From assembly GCA_021234155.1 (NCBI GenBank), contig JAJEKV010000020.1:9263966-9327965 (forward strand): a stretch of 64,000 bases of DNA. The letters are read 5' to 3'. Within the stretch, counting starts at the first letter, position 1. Every line of letters starts with the position of its first letter. This document shows, piece after piece, positions 24,826 to 36,243 of the stretch. The stretch comes from Isoetes taiwanensis. Its lineage: Eukaryota > Streptophyta > Lycopodiopsida > Isoetales > Isoetaceae. The position numbers and the translations under genes were made by a program. The notes beneath the pieces are model-generated. The model was not told where the DNA came from, did no database searches, and saw nothing but the letters and a program-made list of their open reading frames with translations.

Positions 24826-25334
24826 GTATTGAACCTCCCCTTTCTCTTCAATTGTTTTTACCAGTAGATTGGAAAATCTCACTGGTCATTTATTGTTCTA
24901 TATAACTAATCATGGATTGCTGGCTTTGCAACTTCATGTTGTATCTTGTTGCTACTTGTAGAGTGTATGGCATTGCAGAATTCTAATACATGAAGCCTTT
25001 GATCTATTTTTCTTTTTGGCAATTTGGGTTTACGCCTATGGTGAACCTTTTCACATCTTGTATCATGTTGGTCGCAGAATTGTTCTAGTCCGAATCATCC
25101 TAGGAGAAATTGACTACCTTGTGCGGTCAATTGTTTTTGTGAAGTTCTTTGTCAAAACACCCTTTCTTACCTAATGTCCGAGAACTTCCGATCTTGATCA
25201 TGACAAAGGCAAAAGCTGTTTGTGGAGTTACGGATACTTTGGAAGACATTGAGTTGGATCAGGGTATTCACATTTGACTAAATCGAGCTTTATCGTTTCT
25301 TTATTTCAAACACTTATGCTTGTTCTATGCAAAG

Positions 25335-25380
25335 GAGGAGATGTTTGATGCAAAGACTGCGTTACCTTCTATTTCCGTTA
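25335..25380 (+). pseudogene. Second BTB gene piece, frameshifted
   Basis: EEMFDA in one frame and RYLLFPL in the next, separated by a single extra base in the GCAAAGACTGCGTTACC stretch. The combined wording occurs after the BTB core in ankyrin-BTB proteins. It stops where the foldback arm starts (25398). Confidence 0.45.
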
Positions 25381-25465
25381 CCCATCATGCAACCATTGCA
25401 CATCATTGTATTTATATTAAAAACAAAGGCGGTTTTATCATTCTAGGCTTGTCTCATATAATTGG

Positions 25466-25600
25466 ATGATATGCACAAGTGTTTACAAATTATCAAAAGG
25501 GTTTCGGTTTGATGCAACAGTAGCAAATGCTCTTGTGGACAAGTATGCAAAAGCGTGGTGTGATTTGACAAATTCTAAAATACTTTTTAACTTGAGTATG
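25466..25600 (+). pseudogene. PPR-like fragment inside the foldback arm
   Basis: The left arm reads KGFRFDATVANALVDKYAK, then CDLTNSKILFNLSM. The VANALVDxYAKCGxLxxxxxLF pattern is typical of plant PLS-class PPR repeats. The second arm (about 26190-26340) has the reverse complement. Too short to act as a protein. Confidence 0.5.
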
Positions 25601-25768
25601 TGGTGCATCACCATAGTTTTTTTCAATGCGTTTATCTTGTTTTACTGTTAGGGCCCGAAGGGCCCAATTTTTTTTTTTAACTACCAACATATAACTAACA
25701 GTGACATTATTACTACAAACCATTGCATCGAACACATTTAAATGAAAATCCCCCTGAAACCCCCTTTG

Positions 25769-26042
25769 GTTTGGGTGCATATTCACACGGGGTTACGTGA
25801 GGGCAAGCGAGAGCCCCTAAAACTTACAATACATGTACAAAATTAACACCATTAAGTACATTCCCTCAAATCTTATAGTATTTTGCAAACCTCAAGATAC
25901 AGTATACAAAAACTTGTACAGGCATACCCCACAAACGAGGATCGCTATGTATGGTTCAGATCTTGGAATAAAGGGCAAATATGCCCATCGACAAATCTGG
26001 TTGCGGGAGTAACCCCGGTGTGAATATGCACCCAAACCAAAG
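25769..26042. repeat. Small inverted-repeat element (MITE-like), copy 1
   Basis: Its ends are TTTGGTTTGGGTGCATATTC...and the reverse complement, with ACACGGGG inside, enclosing about 220 bp. A second copy lies at 60258-60540, with matching internal sequence such as CATACCCCACAAACGAGGA. It forms the centre of the larger foldback. Confidence 0.85.
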
Positions 26043-26399
26043 GGGTTTGGGGATTTTCATTTAAATGTGTTCGATGCAATGGTTTGTAGTAATAATGTCT
26101 TTGTTAGTTATATGTTGGTAGTTAAAAAAAATTGGCCCGGGGCCCTAACAAAAAACAAGATAAACGCATTGAAAAAAAACTATGGTGATGCACCACATAC
26201 TCAAGTTATAAAAAGTATTTTAGAATTTGTCAAATCACACCACGTTTTGCATACTTGTCCACAAGAGCATTTGCTACTGTTGCATCAAACTGGAAACCCT
26301 TTTTGATAATTTGCAAACACTTGTGCATATCATCCAATTATATGAGACAAGCCTAGAATGATAAAACTGCCTTGTTTTAATATAAATACAATGATGTGC

Positions 26400-27330
26400 C
26401 ATTGCTGTACCGCTGATCAATACACTTGTTCCATCTATAATTACTTTCAAAGATAATACCCAAGTATTTAAAAGATGTTACAGAATCCAAGGCGTGTCCT
26501 TTGTACTGAAACACATGTTTTGCTAAAGTACCCACCACCATAACCTTAGTTTTGGATATGTTTACCTCTAATCGTTGCGTCAAAAAATCCGCCAATATTT
26601 CCAAGTGTCTGCGTCTAATCCTTGCTTAGGTCCTAGCTATGAGGACTACATGCGTGATATAGCAAAAGTGAAATCACATGTTCCTTCAAAGGCTCCTGGA
26701 CCCCCATGATACAAAACCCAATCCTCCAACTCATCAATGAAGATACCAAACAAGGTGGGAGAAAGTGGACATCCGCTTTTACTCCAATATTGCTATCTAC
26801 GTTCTTTGCAAATGTCCGACCATGGACTAGATAGCTCCACCGGAACTTTAGTGTATAGGTGGCCAAGCTTGGATCATAACTCAAAGGAACATTCAAAACT
26901 TCCATTCTAGCCCACAACTTATCCCATGACAGCAGTATCAAAGCTTTTAGTGTAATCTACAAATGCCCGAAATAATGGTTTTTCTTCCTTTAACATTTTC
27001 ACGATGGTACGTGGTGTTACTAGTTGATCTCGTGGTAGAGTGAGATGGCCTAAAACCAGCTTGGCCCTTGGCCCTTGCCCCATTCCCTCTGCCATACTTT
27101 CGGCTTTCTCAGGTGATGGTAGCAAAGAGCTTAGCCCACATATTACTCACCATAATAGTGCGATAATTATTCACATCGATACATCTCCTCCTTTGCTAAT
27201 CGGTACCACCCTATTGCACCTTTGCCACCACCAAGGAAACTTGCACCATTACTTTGTTGAACATGTTAGTGATATAGCCCACCACAGAAGTCTCCGCCCA
27301 TTTTACCAAATTTACTAAACCAAAACTATC
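26400..27330 (-). pseudogene. LINE-1-type retrotransposon, RT N-terminal and middle part
   Basis: On the minus strand, FVDYTKSFDT (26919-27125) is the first catalytic Asp block of non-LTR RTs. It is followed (26633-26941) by degraded middle RT sequence and by LEVNISKTKVMVVG and SFKYLGIIF (26377-26604). At least two frame changes are present. The coding sequence stops abruptly at 26400, where an inverted-repeat arm starts. The C-terminal half resumes at 23316. No endonuclease domain was found on the 5' side, so the copy is 5'-truncated. Confidence 0.8.
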
Positions 27331-27352
27331 CACGCCTACCATTATTAGTAAA

Positions 27353-27507
<155 letters not shown>

Positions 27508-27570
27508 CTCCCACATGCTCCAAAATGTTTTGCGAGAGAGCATGAGAGAGGGCGAGAGGGGGGAGAGAGA

Positions 27571-27674
27571 GGTGAGAGTGGGAAAAACCCACTCTCACCT
27601 TTTCGTGTGTGAGAGAGGATTTATGGCTTAACTGGGCCATGGACGATTTCCCATTGACCGAGACCAGTTAAGCC
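27571..27674. repeat. Two further hairpins
   Basis: GGTGAGAGTGGG (27571-27582) pairs with 27588-27599 across AAAAA. GGCTTAACTGG (27625-27635) pairs with 27664-27674. With the 27353 hairpin this makes three perfect stem-loops within 320 bp. No terminator or RNA family is recognised. Confidence 0.75.
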
Positions 27675-28233
27675 TTTTTCCCTTCTATTTTTTTGCGGGC
27701 AGGGTCCCTGAGATTGGGCATGGCATTTCGAGCACATCAGGGCAGGGCAGGGCACTGGGCAACTACGGCGGCTACGGCTATGGATATGAAAAATTCGATT
27801 CGTGCAGATTTTCTTTTAGGGTATTGAGCAGTAAACACATGAACCCAGGTATTGTGCAATCTGGTACAGAGAATCCGGCAATTTGAAGGTGGAATCCGAC
27901 AACTTGAAGCCTTTCATAGGATTAAGGTTCTGATCCATTCCTCTTGCCCATGCCCCTGTTTTGATCAGATTATTATGTCAAAGACAATTTAATTTGCAAA
28001 TTTTGGAGCAAGTTGAATGAGTATATGAAGAACAAGGAGGAAAAAATGGACTCTGCTCAGAATCAACAGATTTTAGAAGCATTTCGGCTAGATTCATGCC
28101 TTTTATTACTTAGTCCAGCACTAAATCATCTTCAACAGCCTCTCTCGGCCATAGTCGTTTACCTTTTAGGGAGGTAAAATTCCTTGCTCAGAACTTATAA
28201 AAACCCCTGTTTAGAATAACAGATATGAAACAG

Positions 28234-28346
28234 AGCTCGGATATAAATTTGGAGCTCGGATACCAATAACAAAGCTAAGGCATGATACTGGGAAAGCTCG
28301 GATATGGATTTAGATCGGATACCAATAACAGAGCTAAGGCATGATT
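28234..28346. repeat. Tandem 65-bp duplication
   Basis: AGCTCGGATAT...GGATACCAATAACA(A/G)AGCTAAGGCATGAT occurs twice in a row with a few changes. The flanking 27.7-28.5 kb has no gene that I can support. Confidence 0.7.
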
Positions 28347-28572
28347 AACGGAGCTCTGGTCACCGGATCAAAAGGCAACATGCTTGTCCTTATTTTTCCC
28401 CGCGCTTTTGCCCTCATGATGCGTCCGGTGAGAAATAAAATGTTAACTAAGGGGTTAAGCCCCGAGAGATTATTAGAGATTATTATCTCTCAAGCTACTC
28501 TCTCAAATACAAATTTTATCTCCTCACCGTGACAGCACGAGAGATAAAATATTTGCATGCATGGGAAACCCA

Positions 28573-28793
<221 letters not shown>

Positions 28794-29374
28794 TAAAAGT
28801 TCATTTATTTACTTGTACCAACATATATAATGCAATGTGTTTTTTGAATATTTGAAATAAAAGTAGAATATTTTTGATGGTATTTTTACGTAGCTAACAA
28901 ATAGCTTAGGTAACAAAGTGACAAATAACATTAAATAAAATGGAAATTAAAAACTAAAAAGTTCATTTATTTCATGTACCAACGATCAATTCCTCAATAT
29001 TTTGATTACGTAAGAATAGCTCTGGTAGTGACAAAGGAGATTAAATAATGGAAACTAAAAAGATCATGACGTCAATTCCTCAATATTTCTGTGCCTGCCG
29101 GCTCTGTGCCATTCATCCGTGAAGCGAGGTCTGGCTCACCGCCACCAAGTTTACCTTCAATTTGGACCATAGAGACAGCAAATCCGGCTGTAAAATCGTC
29201 GCCCGAGTTCGACAAAGTATGGATAAGGGACGGACATGGTAGAGGCAAAAGCTCGGATGATAGCAGTTATGGCAGCAGACAGTGCAGAACTCAAAGGAAT
29301 AACTGGAATAAACTATTTCAGACCACAATCGGGCTTGCCACTATTTTTATTGCCTTATAATCGGTGTTGTATTA

Positions 29375-29492
29375 GATAATTTTGGGGTGCAGGGGCATTA
29401 TGCCCGTAAAAGTCGGCGGCGGCCCGGCGGCGGAGGGAGGGCGCGCGAGAATTTTTAAGGGGCATTAATGCCCCATGCACCCCAAAATTATC
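29375..29492. mobile_element. 118-bp palindromic MITE-like element
   Basis: GATAATTTTGGGGTGCA then GGGGCATTA (29375-29400) is the reverse complement of 29466-29492, apart from one base. A GC-rich centre (CGGCGGCGGCCCGGCGG...) lies between. No clear target duplication. Confidence 0.75.
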
Positions 29493-29494
29493 GG

Positions 29495-30037
29495 ACGTAA
29501 TGCCAGGTTGCTTTAAATTTCCAAGCCAAACGTTTCTGCGGCCATGGATGAGGATGCACGATCGAGGGCTTTTTTTGGCAAACAAATCGACGGATTTTTG
29601 CCACAAAAATTCTCCGCTTAAGCAAAAGAAACAAATCCATAGCTTCTGAGAAAAATGTTTTTACGTTGCAAAACTGGAGAATCTTATTGATCCAAGCATT
29701 GGGTATCGATCCATGAACCCGACTTCCCATTCAGGTGAAGATAATCGAAATAAGCAACATTTTCTTTCCATTCAATCCATCTGGAGAGAGGCCCTTTCGA
29801 AATATAAATTGGGTTGCCAAGCGAAGACCGCTTAAATCCCCTTTGTGGCAATGAAATCATCTTCTTCAACTCAGGTGGGGCTTCTTCAACTCCTAAGGCC
29901 CCACGGCAAGCCCTTACCTTACCAAAGAAGAACTTACGTTAATGAGAGCGGCGGCCGCTCCGCATAATGCGGAGCACCATTCTGCCTTATAATTACAGCG
30001 TAATAATGTCGTAATTTAAAGCAACCGGGCATTACGT
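29495..30037. mobile_element. 543-bp terminal-inverted-repeat element
   Basis: Left end ACGTAATGCCAGGTTGCTTT (continuing AAAT to 29518) matches the reverse complement of 30014-30037 at 23 of 24 positions. It contains a smaller hairpin at 29957-29975 (GCTCCGCAT/ATGCGGAGC) and a NotI-like GCGGCCGC. There is no transposase. A 61-codon minus frame (29684-29869) is unrecognised. It lies 2 bp from the preceding palindrome, so the two may be one composite element. Confidence 0.65.
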
Positions 30038-33000
30038 AGCGGCGAAATCCACCAGATCTGCTATCGCCATCGCCCTATTTAATAGAATCTCTGGCCGTTA
30101 TGATGTCGGGGCTTAATTATTTCCAGCCTACGCAGCTTGTCGAAGAACAGAGGGGCCCTGGCAGATTTTTGAAGAATTTGGTGAGGGAATGAAATTTTAA
30201 TCCTACAAGTGAACGAGAAGATTGCATTCATGGAAATGGTTCAACAAAGGCATTCACAAATTTTAAATTTCATGGAGAGGATAGGAGCTCCAAATCGTGG
30301 GCGTGGCACAACTTCCAGGCATAAGGACCCCACCCACACCATCAACGAAAATTATGGTATCTACAGCTCCTACGGCGTGGAAAAGTAAAATTGTTTCCAC
30401 AGCTCTGTGGCATGGGACAATTGCCTTCCTCAACAAATTCACATCCTCGTGAACATATTTTTATAGTGACTTTACATAAAGCAATTTTGGCACTTGGCCT
30501 TTCGGAGGGGCAATATTTTTGGTGTTTTCCACCCCTTCTACTATTGAAGCAGTTTTTTCTGATACCAACAATCAAGTCCTCTATATGATGTGCTTTTCCA
30601 ACCAATGGCATGAAGAGGAGTTCTTGCCTTCCGCCCCTTTCGTCCATAGACCTTACATGGCCAAACGGCATGTTAAGGCCATTCTTGAGCAATTGGATGC
30701 ACAAATCGATCACGGCCACTTGGCGTGATTTTTCAATGGTGACTTTTTGCCCCCTTGTCCAATTTTTGAGGCATCATGCCTTTGGGGCATAACTTTTATC
30801 AATGTATGATCCATCAACATCACAGTCCAACGGCGTGAGTTCATTAAACTTTTCATGGCCCATCATGGTGTGACTTCGAGCACAACTTACGATCCACGTT
30901 TGACATAAGAAGCATTTTGCACATATTTTTGGCACATTTTGGGGGATGCCTCAATTTTTGCCATATTCCTAGCGATGTTCTTTGCACCCTTGTACCAACA
31001 AACCTCACACAGTCCTATAGCGTGCGTATGCTCTTTTCAACAATCTTTAGTCAACAATCAAGGTTATTTCATCGACCCCAAAAGCAGGGCGTTTGAGAGA
31101 CAACCCTTTTCCATCAATCTCCTCCATCCATAATATATGGTGGTTGAGCCCTTTTTAAGCTCAACAAACTTTGCATTCAACACTTCTTGGTTCAAGTTTT
31201 GAAGCACAAACATCAATCTCACATGGCTCCACAATGTGTGACGCCACTTTCAGCAATTTTTTTGCACAATCAACCTTGATCCTCTTGGCACGATCAAGCT
31301 CAACTTTTTTGGTATCAACTTTTTCAAGTTCAACACTTTGGTCAACCTCTTCCATCCATAATACATGGCGGTTGAGCCTCTTTCAAGTCCAACACCCTTC
31401 AACTCTCATTTCAACTCTTTTAAGTTCAACTCTCTAATCAAATTCTTTCAAGTTCAACAAATGGCATGAAGATGATATCTGCCTTTTGCCCTTTCAATAA
31501 CTTTTGTTTCAACATTTTTGTTTAACTCCTTGCAAGACACTTTGATTGGCACATGTATTTGGGAGCTAGTGGCAAGCTCTATGAGAAGTGGTGACAACCT
31601 TCTCAACATTGGATTAGACTTCCATGGAGACGGAAGAATATCATCTGATGCCTAACGAACATCACGCTAAAGAGGATAAAGTTGAGATAACATGCAATTG
31701 CAAGTTTACTGCTAGTTTGTTTAAGTATTGACTTTAGTATGTTGTACCTTTTTTCTTTTTATTATTAAAATACCATTTTGGTTGACATGAGATATGTACT
31801 AGTGATTGCAAAATTGTGATCTTTGAACATGTTTGATTAGTTTGTTAAATGTATCAACTATGATATTTATCATGTTTTAAATGGTGTTTTTAGGCTTTCC
31901 ATTCTTGCTTGTATGGATAGGATTTATATAATGAATATGGTGAGGAAAAGGAAACCATATTGTATATAGGCAAATGATAAAGGTTCTGCAGGGATCCCAA
32001 TTCTGTGGTTGCGTAGAATAGATATCCCTTATTATTATTATTATTATTGTTTATGCTCGTAACGAGTAAATCTCCACTGTTTCTTCTTCATACATATGCT
32101 TCATTTGTAGTTAGTGAAATTAATTATATGTGTCTGTTCTCAATTTGCTTTACGTTAGTGGATCTGTTTGGCTTGGGTTAAAGAATATCTCTCTTGTATG
32201 CAGACCAAGAATTTGCATGCCACATTTCATACAGTTAATCTCTTAAAAGACCTAGAGGGAAAATGAAAGTTGGAAGGGTGAAGTAACATGGTATGTTCTG
32301 CATTACATTAGACTAATAATTGCACAATGTTGGATAAGGAAACCTCCTATATGTTTTATTTAGTTATGTTATATGCCATCTTGCAAAATAAATTTCAAAA
32401 GCTTGTGCATGTGGCATGGCTAAATATGCTATTTGTATTTTGATTGTATTGTTGGGCAAGTTTCTGAGCTCATATTTTGTTGTCCTCCAGTAGGTTTCTT
32501 GTTTCCTTGTCTATTTAAGCTATTCGCATGCATGCGCATGTATTTCAAGCATAATGTATAGCTGATCATGTCATGCAGTTGGTGCAGTATTTGAATTGCC
32601 TCTGTTCTACATAAAGTTACCTTGTGTATCCTTTACGCAAGCTATAGGTAAAGGAGCTTGTGGCAAGCTCAAGAGAAGTGATGACAACCTTCTCAATCTC
32701 TCATCATTTTTACTTCATCGACATTGACATTCTTTGATCAAGAAGATTTCTCGACGACAGTATCGTTACCTCCCCTCAATTTGGACACTTTGTTGTAAAT
32801 GTCAAACCTCATGTTATAAAGGTTTGTACATAGTTTGGTTTGGTGGGGAGAGGGTTAGCCCTGTGGGCTAAGCATAGGTATGAGTGGCATATGCCACATG
32901 TATGTATCATATTGGACCCCACGATCTATGGCCCAGATTTAACCTAGATCTGTGGTAGGTGAGATGTCAGTTAGGATTAGGGATTTTCTCTACTATTTAC

Positions 33001-33715
33001 AGAGAGCATTTCCTCTTATTGTTTAGGCTTTTTCTCACGTGTTGGAGCACCTCCTTTTGGAGCATCAATATGATTCTGTTTTGTTCATTCTTTGCATTTG
33101 TTCTTGTTCTTGGAGTCTCTTCTCACCTTATTTTGGTTGATTCATGAGTATTTGTGGCAGCCTTGTAGCATTCGGCAGTCATGGACTGCTGCTGCAAGGT
33201 GTATGCCAAGAACCCCAAAAATCAACAATATAGCAGTTAAAATGCAACACGAGATAAACAGAAAACTAGAACATCTTGAGGAGCTGAATTTTATGAGCTA
33301 TACCTATAAAAACATTTGAACAAGCACACCAACCTTATTGGGATTCATCTATCGTAAAAACAGTCAAATGATCAAACACACCAATAGGGTTCATCTATTG
33401 ATGCTCGTAAGGTTTGCTTCAAACTGAAAAGAATGTTATCTCTCCTATCTCTATGCTCTCTTTTTTATTTTTTTGCTCGATTGCAATGTACAATCTACTT
33501 TTGAAATAGAGGAAGGAAGGCTCTTTGCTGGGGTGACCACAAATGGCCTGCCTAGCCCTATCTCTTTACAACTCCAGTCAAATCGAAGAAACCCATGATA
33601 ATTTTTTGCTAAACGAAGGAAGGGCATGAGTATTTGTTCTTCTACTTCTAGACAATGGCGGTGAGCTTACAAAGGATCAAATGTCGTTTCACTCATCTTT
33701 AAGAAGTTTTGCAGC
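30038..33715. other. Unassigned 3.7-kb stretch
   Basis: No convincing coding sequence on either strand. It shows weak internal repetition: TTCCATCCATAATA(T/C)ATGG...GGTTGAGCC at 31119-31168 and 31345-31392, and GTGGCAAGCTC...GACAACCTTCTCAA near 31570 and again near 32660. A TTATTATTATTATTATTG run lies at about 32031-32049. The 31.1-31.5 kb part is a degenerate CAAGTTCAAC-rich region. The two 44-bp GTGGCAAGCTC copies could mark the ends of an old element, but no LTR structure was found. Confidence 0.5.
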
Positions 33716-33837
33716 AATTTTTCGCAAGAATCAATGCAGATATTGATTCTTTAGAAACTCAATTATGTACTAGAAATTTTTCGCAAGAATCAATGCAGAT
33801 ATTGATTCTTTAGAAACTCAATTATGTACTAGAAATT
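33716..33837. repeat. Perfect 59-bp tandem duplication
   Basis: TTCGCAAGAATCAATGCAGA... starts at 33721 and again at 33780, identical over the whole unit. Confidence 0.95.
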
Positions 33838-33843
33838 TGTGCT

Positions 33844-34314
33844 TGAAACATTCCTAGGGCATTTAACACTTGAAAATTAAATAGAGAGAAATAATTGAAA
33901 CTCAATAGTAATATTATATTGGAACTTCAATACAATGGTCATTAACTCTTAATCCGAGTTTTCGGCTATACTCTTAAGAAAATCTATCCCTCAACATCCC
34001 CAGTATTATCTTTTGCTTTCCTCTCCCAAAACTCACTTAGTGTCCAACTCTATCTGCAAGAAGAAATAGGAGAAAGATAGTGGTTAGTCCAGGGGAGGAT
34101 TAAGTGGGTAAAGCTTTATCTTAGCCTGAAGCAACATAAGTCACACAAAATGAAGAACATCTTCTTACAACTTATTGAATTTCAAGGATGATCAATCCCT
34201 CATCCGGATTCATGCATATATCATTCATGACACAATTATATGTCTACATCCCAATCCCTAATATGCACTCTATCGCCCAGCCCTTCAGCAACGACAAAGG
34301 GGCGAGTTCTTTCA
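33844..34314 (-). repeat. 3' LTR of the short element
   Basis: It shares an extended alignment with 35767-36243, including AATAGAGAGAAATAATTGAA, AGAACATCTTCTTACAACTT and CGCCCAGCCCTTC-like blocks. Confidence 0.8.
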
Positions 34315-35750
34315 TACGCATTCATCCTTTTAAGGTATCGTTATGTTTGCGAACACAATCATAAAGAATCAATAACATGGTAAATATGCACAGCGAAAAT
34401 AACAATGTGAACATGCAAATCTTTCCACAAATGATCTAATGAAGTAAAAGATGACTCAAAACCGACAAAAACTCCTAAAATTCGGCTCCAGCTACCCACC
34501 AAAGGATCTTCCATGCTTCTACACAAATCTAGGCGCCAGGCAACCACTTTAAGCAAGCTTGAGAATGAATAATTTGTGCAAGGAATAATACTCTCAGTCT
34601 TCAAAATATTCTGAGGTCTCTAATTGTAGTCCTTCATGTGCAGTCTTATTTGACCCTTGTCATCCTTTTCTGTGATATTTTCTCCCTTACCATAAGGAGT
34701 TATAAGTGATGCCATTTAATTCTAAAACTAGATGCCGAGAGCTTTTCAGAAAGATAAAGATCGCTCTATTCTACTGATCGCCACATTATAACGTTTCGAA
34801 GATGGCCCTTTTTAATACTATCTGCCCTTTCTAAACTTACAATTCTTCTTGATATTAATCTATTTCAAACGTATAGTCCAGAATGACCAGAATATCTTCT
34901 CTATTTTAAGATCAATAAAGTGTGCTATTCTCTACTCCCGAATATCTCCCTTATGTTTGGAGAAAAGCCTTAACTTCTTTGCTCGACCACTCACTACCTA
35001 GGAAATTGACATCTACAACTATAATTTCCAATTTATTATTCCATCATAAGGTTTAAGTTACTATTCTATCCTGAGGTCAATACTTATGTTAATTTCTTGC
35101 TCAATAACCCTCTAGGGGTGTCACATTCTCCCATACCAAAATTTTACCCATGTCTTGGTGGGGAGGACTCACAACCAAGTCCATGTCACATTTTTCAAAT
35201 TCGTTTTAAAACTCTATGTCAAAGTAACTTGGGTTAATTATGTCAAGGGAAACTCTTCCATAAAATTGTAGGAGCAATTTTGTACATCCCACACAATGTC
35301 TATTTTCTAACTTTCCTCTTGAAAGTCATTCATTCTGCAATTGTTTGGGACATAAACTTGATTTTGGAGCATACTCAATTGTTGCTAGACTTCTTGTAAT
35401 ATTTGGCCCAACATTTGAATGGCAACATTATCGTCACCGTCCCCATGACAACTTGTAAATTCTCCCTTAGCAAGGCCATTAAACTTTTGTAAGTGAACTA
35501 AGGGTCCAAGCTACAATACATTATCTAAGATTATCTTTTGCTCTGTTTGCCCTTCTGGATTGACTAACCTTATCACTACGATGTTTAAGATTAATTGGTC
35601 GGAAACTCCAAGTGCAGATACTAGGTTGGAACGTAAAAATTAAATCGTAAACTCTCCCTTAGACGACGGGCTAGATAACACCATCAAGAAGTTCCTTTCT
35701 TCTTGGTTTCCAATGCCCAATAACCAACAATGGTTAATGGTCAGGAATTC

Positions 35751-35764
35751 TAGTTTTGATACCA
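35751..35764 (-). other. tRNA-Met-type primer-binding site
   Basis: The minus strand reads TGGTATCAAAACTA. The first eight bases are identical to the standard plant initiator tRNA-Met primer site, and it lies two bases inside the LTR. Confidence 0.7.
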
Positions 35765-35766
35765 AA

Positions 35767-36243
35767 TGAAGCGCTCGTAGGGTGTTTAACACTTTAAAAT
35801 CAAATAGAGAGAAATAATTGAAACTCAATAATAAACATCTGTTATATTGGAACTTCAATACAGTGGTTCCAACCTCTTAATCCAAGTTTCCCGCTAATGT
35901 CATGCTCTTAAGAAATCTCTCGGCATCCCCACTATCATCTCTTGCTTTCCGCTCCCAAAGCTCACTTAGCTTCCAGCTCTATCTATAAAGCTGGGGGTTA
36001 GTCCAGGCGAGGACTAAGTGGGTAAACCTTTATCTCAGCCTGGAGCAAAAGTTAGTCATATAAACGTTAATCACACAAACATTAGTTACATGAAGAACAT
36101 CTTCTTACAACTTATTGTGATTCAGGGATGATCAATCCCTCACACAATTCACATGTATATTGTTCGCGATACAATTATACGTCCACATACCAATCCTTGG
36201 TGTGCATGTAGCTGCCCAGCCCTTCGACATCGGCAAAGTTTCA
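35767..36243 (-). repeat. 5' LTR of the short element
   Basis: It begins two bases after the primer-binding site at 35751-35764. It is colinear with the left LTR with scattered small indels. Confidence 0.8.

Larger units (their letters stand above)
23317..26399 (+). mobile_element. Insertion within the LINE carrying captured host-gene pieces
   Basis: Three kilobases separate the two LINE halves. The segment opens with a 150-bp block (ATATGTAGCAT then AACAGGGG) that recurs at 59094. It includes a VDAC first-exon fragment (24110-24170), an ankyrin-BTB-type exon (about 24625-24825) and a further piece (25335-25380), then a 1-kb foldback (25398-26399) with a PPR-like fragment in its arms. Host introns seem to be retained, so capture was from DNA rather than from mRNA. 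No transposase is present, so it would be non-autonomous. Family (Mutator-like, Helitron or foldback) is undetermined. Helitron ends (5' TC, 3' CTRR) were not seen. Confidence 0.55.
25398..26399. repeat. 1-kb foldback: long inverted repeat with 0.39-kb arms
   Basis: The left arm 25398-25795 and right arm 26009-26399 are near-identical reverse complements around a 213-bp centre. Both outer ends begin at GCACATCATTG. Both outer flanks carry CATT, which could be a 4-bp target duplication. Transcription through it would give a long hairpin RNA. Confidence 0.9.
33844..36243 (-). mobile_element. Short non-autonomous LTR element (TRIM/LARD-like)
   Basis: Direct repeats 33844-34314 and 35767-36243 (about 0.47 kb each, TGAA...TTCA ends) flank 1.45 kb. 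Next to the right repeat, on the minus strand, lies TGGTATCAAAACTA, close to the tRNA-iMet primer site (TGGTATCAGAGC). So the element reads right to left. The internal part has no RT or integrase. A decayed gag-like helix (DNVAIQMLGQILQEV, then QQLSMLQNQVYVPNN) is encoded near 35330-35450 on the minus strand. Elements of this kind depend on proteins from a full-length relative. No matching target duplication was found. Confidence 0.8.

Noticed and set aside
23317..26399. Helitron
   Set aside because: No 5' TC start, no CTRR 3' end with hairpin and no Rep/helicase sequence were found. The gene-capture behaviour alone is not enough.
29091..29360. 89-codon plus-strand frame
   Set aside because: No recognisable domain, no splice or promoter context, and it overlaps repeat-derived sequence.
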